Below are positions 56,071-64,000 of a stretch of DNA of 64,000 nt, piece by piece. A program made the translations under genes and the position numbers. The notes under the pieces are model-generated. The model was not told the DNA's origin and ran no database searches. It saw only the letters and a list, made by a program, of their open reading frames with translations. Numbering within the stretch: the stretch's first letter is position 1; each line of letters starts with the position of its first letter. Origin of the DNA: Atopsyche davidsoni (taxonomy: Eukaryota; Arthropoda; Insecta; Trichoptera; Hydrobiosidae); NCBI GenBank assembly GCA_022113835.1, contig JAILWY010000030.1, positions 1,364,001 to 1,428,000 on the forward strand. Reading direction: 5' to 3'.

Positions 56071-59000
56071 ATGGTGTCAAGAAAATGGAGTATAATTGCA
56101 CTTTTCTGTGTCCAGATATTATATGGAGTTCATGGTGAGCGAATCAAATGCATAGATCTAGAACTTTTTAATATATATTTATATAGTTATATAGTATATA
56201 TAATTATATACATAGAATATATAGTTTATTTAATTTTACAATCAACAATTTAAATTTATTTATGTTTGATAGAAACAGCAGCAGAAAATATTCAAAGTAG
56301 AATCCTCGGAGGAATTCCCGCAAAACCAAATGAATTTCCTTACCAGGTAAATATTATGCTATTTACTATAAAAAGCACTTGCTGCATACAGATGAAGTTG
56401 GGACTCGTAGACTTGCGGCAAAGTCCGTGAAGTATGAGCTGACTTGGTTTCCTGGGTGTTTCAATCATTTGCATACAAAAACAAGCAATATTTTGTTACA
56501 GTTCCCACCTCTACGTGTTTGGTGAGAATAACAATAAAATAGCAGATTAAAAACATTTTGATGTGGATAGTTAGTTGTGATGAAAACGTAAATGAGTTCA
56601 AATACAATAATATACAACAATATTTTTTTTTTATTCGTGGTAACAATACATTTGGATAGCATCTATTCAACTGTTTGGTTTTCTCACCAAACACAAATTT
56701 GTTATAAAATATGCAAAGGAAATGGATTTTGATAATAGATAAGATATAATAAGCTTGAAAGCAAAAATTGAAATTAAAATTTTGATCAACACAAAAATAT
56801 AGAAACACGTTGAACCCTGCACTTCTGATGAAACATTTCAGTCGATGCAACCCGGAGATAAAGGAAACTGTTAAACCACTGAAAATCACGCTACACACGT
56901 CGCGATTTGCAATCGGCTAATAATGTCCCTCTAGTTTTGGGTGTATTTTATAGTTTTGTCTAAAGACCTCACACGCAGCAATTAATCGCTCCACCAACTT
57001 GAAGCTAGCCAATCGCGTCCTGCGTTGTGTTGTTTAATTATGCAAAAACACAAAGAAAACACCCAAAATAAAGGGACGCTATTGGCTACCTGCAAGATGG
57101 TGGCGCAATTTGTTGCTTAAAAAGATAAAAAGGACAACGAAACAACGTGACTAGGTAATTTCAAGTCGGTCGCAAGTTGTGTCGCCTCGTGTATGGGGCC
57201 TTAATAGTTGCCAAGTAGCATAGACAACAGCTGAAATATATATATTTTAAAATTAATTTAATTTTTACGCTAAAAATATTGTGACGAAGCATTGTCAATG
57301 AATTATGCCTAAAATGATGTTATCTTATTGGGTATAATTTTTTGTGTGAAGTTCAAAGCCTATTGATATTTTTCTTTATCATTTCAGTGTCTTTGTAACA
57401 ATGTGGTTTATGGTATCAGTGGTTATTTGTTGTGTCTACAATTGAATGTTGAAATAATTACAAGTTTTTAGTTATGAAGTCAAAATTTCTACATTAAATA
57501 TAATTTTTTTTTTTTCATTTTCTTAGTTGTAATGATTTTTAAAAATATGCCTATAAAAAATCAATCTTCCATGTTAACTCGACAAAATGAAAGATTGAAT
57601 TTAATCTGTTATGAGTTCTAAATAGATAGTAGCAATTTTAGTCACATAACGATTTAGAGATCACATCATAATTTTATAAAATTGATAAAAATATATCTTA
57701 TTTTTGTGTAGATAAGATTATATTGAACTTATTTATTATTTATAAAATATATTTACTGTTCATATAATATACATATTTGATGTTATGTATAACTAATTAA
57801 CTAACTATGTTTATTTTTTTATGATATTTACTATAATTCAAATTATCTACAGATAACAGATTGACACAAAATAAAAATTCTTAAAAAGGGCTTTAGACAC
57901 ATGCATTAGCACAAGAAAAAAACACATAAGACTTCATCCTACATTTTTAATTATACGATTTCATAGTATTTGTGTAATTATAATATTTTTCTATACTTTA
58001 CTTTCAGGTATCAGTCCAACAGGTAAATAAGCCTATTCTTATTTGCAGTGGATCCCTTATAACCTTACAGCATGTTCTTACTTCAGCCCATTGCCTGTAC
58101 ACCTCCGATAAAGGGTATGTGTGTACAAAGCCTGAGAACCAGGTGTAGAAATTTTGTTACAGCTTAAAATCATCGAGTTAAGGTGTTTACCGCTCAAACA
58201 ATCAGTATTAATAATCAAACTATATACACATACCATGTTTGTATAAAGATAAGAAGAATTAATTGACGCCACTAGATTAAGGATTCTGTTGAAGACTGCT
58301 TATTAATAAAAAAATCGCCAGGGCTTGACATACTATATTTCAATATCTTTTTTAAAATATGGTTTTTCAGAAGTGATAGTAATGTCAGGCAATGGTGATA
58401 AAAAAATATTTCTAATTCTCTACAGCAAAATCATCATATGATGGATAAGCGTTGATATAGAAATTGAAACAGACCCTCTTTTTAATACCTTTAGAAAGTA
58501 CGAGCTGTGGGATACATCAAAGTTGATTGTAATAGCAGGATCAATAACTTTAAATAATACCATGTACAAGAAAACAGTGGCTAAAATTGAAATTCACAAG
58601 GGATTCAAACCTAGCAAAACAAATTATAACGTTGATGACATTGCAATTTTAAAAGTAAGTGACATCTCTAAATTAAATAATCATTCATTTAAAATATCGT
58701 TACGCTTATATCAAATGTAATTTAATAACACTTGAGTTTTTGTAGCAGTGAAGAACTTATTTAAAGGTGTTGTGTAATTGCAATTAAAAATTGACGATTG
58801 AATTCTACCAAGTGCTCTCTGTCAAAAATATTGAATACTTAAACTGTATTATATTAATGGTTATTGCAGCTTTCGTCACCATATCTTACATCCTGGAGAA
58901 TTTCAACAGTGGCTTTAAGAGCTTACGATTCATCACAAAGCAATGAAACTTGCACAGTTGCTGGCTGGGGCGCCATTGATGTAAGATATCCACAAAATTA

Positions 59001-59806
59001 AGTTGTGAGATTTTCTAAAACTTTCACACCATAGTTAAATTTATAGAATTTATTGAATGTATCAATACTGATTTCACCCATGAGTCTGCTCCTTGAGTCT
59101 TTATACAGGAGTAATTTTAGATAAAACTATGGGGTTTCTTCGCATTCCCACAATTAGAGATTGTTTTTTCTATGGGGAGATTGAAACTTTTTTTATCTAT
59201 GATCATTACCTGGTAAAATTTCAAGCAGTAAAATCAAGCGGTTAGAAATGATATAACTTAATACTTGAGAACTGTTTAACATTTGTATTGTTATTAATTA
59301 CAATAATTATGCAGGTTAATGGAGTATATGCATCAAATATACTGTTAAAAATACAAGTGCCCTTGGTGAAGCGTACGATTTGTGCTGCGATGTATCCAAA
59401 GCAAACTATTCAAAAGACGATGTTATGCGCTGGTGTACGAGGAAAAGATGTGTGCAGCGTAAGTTACTCCTTAGTACAGTGGATATTAATTTTCTCATTT
59501 ATTCTGGGTTTTTGTGTAAACTTCAGCAATAAATCAAGGATTAATTATCAATAACTCAATATATATTTAATAAGTAATTAATGATTACAGGGTGATTCGG
59601 GAGTGCCTCTGGTTTGTAACCGAACTCAGGTGGGCATAGCCTCATGGGGTGGTCCTTGCAAATTAGCTAACACGGTTGGAGTCTACACAGAAGTTGCTTC
59701 CTACCAATCATGGATCACCAAAGTTGTTAACGGAGCCAGCCTATCCACCAGCATGTCTTTCTTCTTTATGATAGCTCTTCAATGTATAATGTTTTCACTA
59801 ACCTAA
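56071..59806 (+). CDS. Trypsin-like S1 serine protease 1 (complete, 7 exons, 291 aa)
   Basis: Exons: 56071-56134, 56273-56346, 58008-58114, 58495-58654, 58870-58980, 59315-59458, 59591-59806; phases 1,0,2,0,0,0. A signal peptide (residues 1 to about 21, [12 protein letters not shown] core) and a short propeptide lead to an R31-I32 activation site (ILGG). The triad is His74 (TSAHC), Asp130 (DDIAILK) and Ser223. Asp217, six residues before the Ser, predicts cleavage after Arg/Lys. The active-site motif is GDSGVP, not GDSGGP. After the final conserved Trp helix the protein ends in about 20 hydrophobic residues ([12 protein letters not shown]), suggesting a GPI signal or membrane tail. Likely an extracellular digestive, developmental or reproductive protease; exact role unknown. 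Confidence 0.88.
56347..58007 (+). other. Protease 1 intron 2 with a foldback
   Basis: A 1.7-kb intron. 56901-56944 and 57059-57103 form an imperfect inverted repeat (GTCCCTCTAGTTTTGGGTGT against ACACCCAAAATAAAGGGACG) with a 114-bp spacer, probably a decayed foldback transposon. The minus-strand open frame at 56461-56898 looks like chance. Confidence 0.5.
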
Positions 59807-59877
59807 AGCTTCAAATTTAAATCTCTTGTTATGAACTTCTCTGTTGGCTACTACAATGACTGTAGTTCAGGGCAGTC

Positions 59878-59883
59878 AATAAA
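59878..59883 (+). terminator. Poly(A) signal of protease 1
   Basis: AATAAA 72 bp after the stop codon; a second AATAAA is at 60171-60176. Confidence 0.6.
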
Positions 59884-60564
59884 TATTAACATTCTACACT
59901 AAATTTATTTATTTACATGAATGTTGACAGTAAAATGTCTAATTTTCACTATCAATTTCAAGCTAATCTATTGAGATGATAAAGTAGATGCGGAGACAAA
60001 AAATGATGGCTGAAAGAAGAGAAGCCTTGTGAGTTTTCCCTCTCCCACCTCTAAATCTTCAAATTGTTCGTAATTTGTTGACTTTGGATGCTCAGGTTTT
60101 TCATACTCATATGATAAAGCCTCAGTGTAAAAACTAATAACTGTTTGTAATATGACAAAAAATATAATTCAATAAAAAATATTATAAAAATATACGATTC
60201 ACTTGCTTTTTTTTCATAAGATTTTTTGACTAAAGGGCAGCAGCACGTAACTATTTTATATATAAATAATATAGGTTATGAAAGCCCTAGTCTAGTGTAT
60301 TTGGCTTTGTCGGCGGAACAGGAAGATGTTTTCCTCAAACGTCTTCTAAATCACTGGGTGACTTGTGTTACCGTGGGGATTATGAAAGCTAATTTAAAAA
60401 AAAAAAACAAAATATGTGCTGTTTTAAATACAAAATAAATGAGTACCAAAGAATGAATTTCTCTCCGATGGGCGCCTGAAAAAATAATGCTTTGATAATG
60501 TTCCAGCTCTGACAGTTTGACTTCTCTGGAAATTACTTTTATTGTTGTTATAAATGAAATAAAA
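59884..60564 (+). other. Intergenic region between the two proteases
   Basis: AT-rich. It holds the second AATAAA and presumably the promoter of protease 2. No clear TATA or initiator was identified. Confidence 0.5.
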
Positions 60565-63500
60565 ATGGAAATCAAAACATTTTTAAAAATAAATGCACTG
60601 CTCTGTACGGTTCAACAAATCACAAGTTTAGAGAATGGTAATCGTTGCTTGTTATTATTGTCATATTCACAAAATACTGATTTGTTAATCGCAACACCTT
60701 AAATCTATTAAAAATATTTAAAAGTGGCATATTAGATTCACGAGAAATGCTTGAGTTATTTTATGAGATTGGTTATAAGTAATAGAGGAAAAATAAATCT
60801 TTGAAGCAACACCCAACTTTTGATTGCATTCCTTGAATAAAAATGTGAACTGATTACTAGTCATGCATAAATGTTAAAATAAACTCAACGTGAAGAAATT
60901 ATAAAAAGTTATTTCATAAACAAATGCCTTGTCCCTCAACAAGATTAGAATTTACTAACTAGCCAAATGTTTTTAATAATATCCATTATACTTGTACAAA
61001 CCGAATTTCCTTTCTAAGGTGATAAATCATGTTCATGTTTATGGACAGGACTTTAGTACTATGTTTTCAAAAGATTTTGTTTATTTCTAGAAACTGAACA
61101 ATGGGATGAAAAAATAGTGGGCGGCAGTCAAGCTTCTATGAAAGATTTCCCATATCAGGTGAATATTTTCTATTTAAAGAATTATTCAAGAAATCAAAAA
61201 TGTTGGCAAGTAGCACATATGAAAAAACAGTTAATAAAAGTCGCCGGGTGGCTATAACCATTACCAATAATTATTTTAGGGTTTTTTCACAATGTGATGA
61301 AAACAAAAAAATGCAGCATTACACCTAAGAATATAGCGTTTCTAATAACAATGGCTGCAAAAACCTACAAACACATTTAAGAATATTTGTAACAATAAAA
61401 AGAAATGTCAAATATTGTGAAAATATTTTATCATTTTTTATTGTAAAGGATTCAATGGAAATTTAGGAAAGAAATGCATTTTTTTTTTAAATAAAAAAGT
61501 GATTGAACACAGGGTTTTAAGATGACTTACATTTTTACATCCAATTTCTCAAAGACTGATCAACATGAAATATGTGTTGTTGAACATGTCATCAAAGTTA
61601 TTAAAATGGTGTTATGAGATTGTATATTTGACATTACCCTTGTTTATCTTACAGGTCTCCTTGAATATGTACAGATTTGGTTATTATTGCGGAGGATCTT
61701 TTATTTCACTGAACCATGTTATTAGTGCCGGACATTGTTTTAAGCTGGGGTAATATTTCAATTTTAAGTGAATACTTGGTCAATTTATTTTTTAAATATC
61801 ATCAACCATGTCAGCAATTGTGAGACAGTAATTATAGAATTAATTGATATATTTTTGCCTCTTTCCTCCTCTTACAGAGCAGTGTGGTTATAGGTTTCTC
61901 GTTTACAGATTATTCAACAATTACAGTGAGAATTGTTGATTAGTTTGAATTGGTTGATTTCAGATAAAGAATGAACTATTCTTTCAAGTGTACTCAATAG
62001 TGACAATTTTTATTAACTAAGTCAGGTGGATAATTGATTGTTCGTATGTTGGGTAGATTTTGGGAATACTTGGATAACAATGATTCTATTTTTTTTAGTT
62101 TTGATTTTAACATAAAGCTCCAAAAAGTGACAGCCAACTTCCTTAGTAAAAAAAAAAACATTGATTTGTATTTTATTTACAGCAAGAAAGTAATAAGTCC
62201 AAAACACATCCTCGTTTGTGCTGGAGGAGAAATACTAAATTCATGTGATATATCAATCTCCGTTTCCCATATATATATTCATGAAAAATTTACATTGAAT
62301 CCTTTAAGAAATGACATCGGTATTATAAAGGTAAATACTATTATTTAGTACGTAAAACTGAATACAGTTAATCCTAGTAAATCGAGGTAGAAAAAATAAA
62401 ATTGTATTAAATGAATCCGATTTAATTGCATCTTGATGGAAGCAAAATTGAGAAAAAAATACAAACTGTGGACAAATATCCATTTTTTTTGTAAAGACAG
62501 TATAACTTAATATAAAATATGCAAAAAATTTTTTTTTTTAACAGTCACTTATTATTAATACAATTAAAAATTTTGTAAGCCCAAATGATAATTTGATCTT
62601 CTGTGTTCCTAAAAATGAACCTACATCATTCCAAAAACCGACCAGGATGTTAAAAAATGAATGCATTTCACTGTCTATAAAAATAAAATTATTAAACGTC
62701 ATTAAAAGTCAATTGCCCTCAAAAATACTGTCCAGCCAAACAACAGCTTAGCACATGTATATCCATAAACTTAGCGTTTCTATAGTATTTACATAATTAT
62801 AATTTTTTGGGTAAGTTCATCTATTTTGTAGTTTGCAATGGTGGAGACTGCTTACAATATAGATTTTGGTTATGTATTATTGCAATTTGAAAGCATGTTT
62901 CCAACCAGCTGAAATTTGTGAGTCAAATGTTTAAATTGTGCCATTTTATAGTTGTACAAACCTTACCAAACATCACCTGTATCTCGGCCCATTGGTCTGG
63001 CGAAAAACAAAACTAATGATGGTGAAGAATGTATCGCCACTGGCTGGGGGGTAGTGGGGAGTGTGAGTATTATTTATACTATTATTTATTATATTTGGAT
63101 ATATTCTAAGTAAATGACTTTTTCAATTGCACTTTAATTTTTTTTTAACTAAACTGACATTTTTCAACTTTCATTCGAAGCATTATTAAATGTACAAATA
63201 AACCAAGAACAATACTTTTCAATTAAAAATATAAAAACAATAAAATTTCATTGAGAAGTTTTGATAGTTCTGAGTACATTTGTTTTCTTTTGAACTATTA
63301 TATAGTATATCATCATTTATATTAATATATCACGTTAATAACATATTTTTAATAGTAATCATGTCAAATTTCACTTCTACTAAACTATGCGTCCAACTGG
63401 TATTTATTTTAATGTATAAGAAAAAATATAAAACACATAAATATTTAATTGATTAGAGAAAACACTGCCTTACTTCTTGAATGGACCACGCACTATTATC

Positions 63501-64000
63501 CATCATTGCAATTAAATAAATATTATTTCTTATTTTAGAGTAAAAAATCTCCGAAAATACTACAAAAAGTAACAGTTAAGATTATTAATCATGATGAATG
63601 TGTTGCGATGTTGAAAAATCGACTGTTTGTTCACAAAAATGCACTTTGTGCAGGAATCCTAGAAGGGGGAAAAGACACATGCCAGGCAAGTTTTATCAAC
63701 TGAGCTCATAAATAAATTAGTCACGGAGAATATAGGAGTGGTGTTTGAGTATATTTTTGGTGTGGGTGTTTTAGGGTGACTCGGGAGGCCCACTAAAATG
63801 TGGTGGGCTTTTGGTTGGAATCACATCAGCCGGAGTAGGTTGCGGTCTGCCTAATTCTCCAGGAGTATATGTCAACGTCAACAGATATTTTGATTGGATT
63901 GAAAAGATCTTAAATTTTGCACCGTCCATGAAGAATTTCCAATTGCATCAATTGCTGCTTATTCAAGTCGTTTTATTTAGATATTTGAACAATATTTATT
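60565..64000 (+). CDS. Trypsin-like S1 serine protease 2 (3' end outside window)
   Basis: Exons: 60565-60637 (tentative), 61091-61158, 61655-61749, 62183-62330, 62952-63062, 63539-63685, 63775 to beyond 64000; phases 1,0,2,0,0,0, exactly as in protease 1. The first exon is proposed because it ends in phase 1 at G|GTAATC and its [10 protein letters not shown] core matches ALFCVQIL of protease 1; its signal peptide is weak. The activation site is K32-I33 (IVGG). Triad: His74 (SAGHC), Asp123 (NDIGIIK), Ser217 (GDSGGP); Asp211 predicts trypsin specificity. The sixth intron starts with GC (CAG|GCAAGT). The frame is still open at 64000, with a tail of about 35 residues after the last conserved Trp. 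Probably secreted or tethered; role unknown. Confidence 0.82.
61868..61930. repeat. Dispersed repeat family B, copy 4
   Basis: CTCTTACAGAGCAGTGTGGT then TATAGGTTTCTCGTTTACAG, inside intron 3 of protease 2; matches the copies in the btsz introns. Confidence 0.55.
62545..62750 (+). pseudogene. Protease-like extra exon or relic inside protease 2 intron 4
   Basis: After a good acceptor (TTTTTTAACAG) a phase-0 frame runs 68 codons to TAG 62748-62750. Joined to the preceding exon it would continue NDIGIIK with [19 protein letters not shown], resembling the segment after the catalytic Asp in S1 proteases; KNECISL and LPSKIL fall roughly where the GWG region and next strand should be. The Gly-Trp-Gly itself is missing. 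It may be a decayed duplicate exon, or an alternative exon giving a truncated, inactive protein. No good donor follows it before the stop. Confidence 0.4.

Noticed and set aside
56461..56898. 145-codon minus-strand frame in protease 1 intron 2
   Set aside because: AT-driven composition, overlaps the foldback region, no recognisable motif.

Overview
This window is eukaryotic, AT-rich animal DNA and most likely comes from an insect. It has canonical GT-AG introns, very long introns, scattered transposon relics, and coding exons that stand out as GC-richer islands. The order is not certain. One RTE/SINE-like relic with an ACATACAA-type tail (31087-31374) would fit Lepidoptera, but this is weak evidence. 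All genes recognised are on the + strand.

Region 1 (1-52468, with a probable 3'UTR to about 54950) is the 3' part of a synaptotagmin-like protein gene, the orthologue of Drosophila bitesize (btsz). The first exon (1-2191, open at the left edge) encodes a low-complexity Ser/acidic linker. A 45.5-kb intron follows. Six short exons (47657-52468) then encode tandem C2A and C2B domains and the C-terminus. All splice phases join cleanly and give 1,108 residues in this window. Near the end of the giant intron lies a second, independent start (ATG 44152). It is downstream of a CpG-rich promoter-like island. Its exon ends at a donor (44641/44642) in exactly the phase needed to join the C2 exons. This predicts a short 541-residue isoform whose private N-terminus carries a Cys-rich FYCCPCCGK patch, possibly a palmitoylation anchor. 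A strong intronic hairpin lies 47 bp after that donor.

The giant intron holds a hAT-type MITE with an 8-bp target duplication (7612-8022), and a second hAT-like element with a Tigger/pogo-like fragment inside it (21689-22388). It also holds another MITE (16862-17386), tRNA-related SINE-like fragments, tandem and dispersed repeats, AT microsatellites, several GC-rich islands with open frames of unknown meaning, and six perfect TGACGTCA (CRE/ATF) octamers.

Region 2 (about 56000-64000) contains two tandem trypsin-like S1 serine protease genes. The first is complete (56071-59806, 7 exons, 291 aa). The second runs off the right edge (about 60565 to beyond 64000, 7 exons seen). Their intron phases are identical (1,0,2,0,0,0) and their exon sizes nearly so, so they arose by tandem duplication. 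Both keep the His-Asp-Ser triad and the Asp that gives trypsin specificity. The first has an unusual GDSGVP active-site motif and a hydrophobic C-terminal tail. The second uses a GC-AG intron and carries a protease-like extra exon or relic inside an intron.

The two regions are unrelated in function: btsz is a membrane-trafficking/cell-cortex protein and the proteases are probably secreted or membrane-tethered. No tRNA, rRNA or CRISPR feature was found. The best candidates for something undescribed are the alternative btsz start with its adjacent hairpin, and the protease relic exon.
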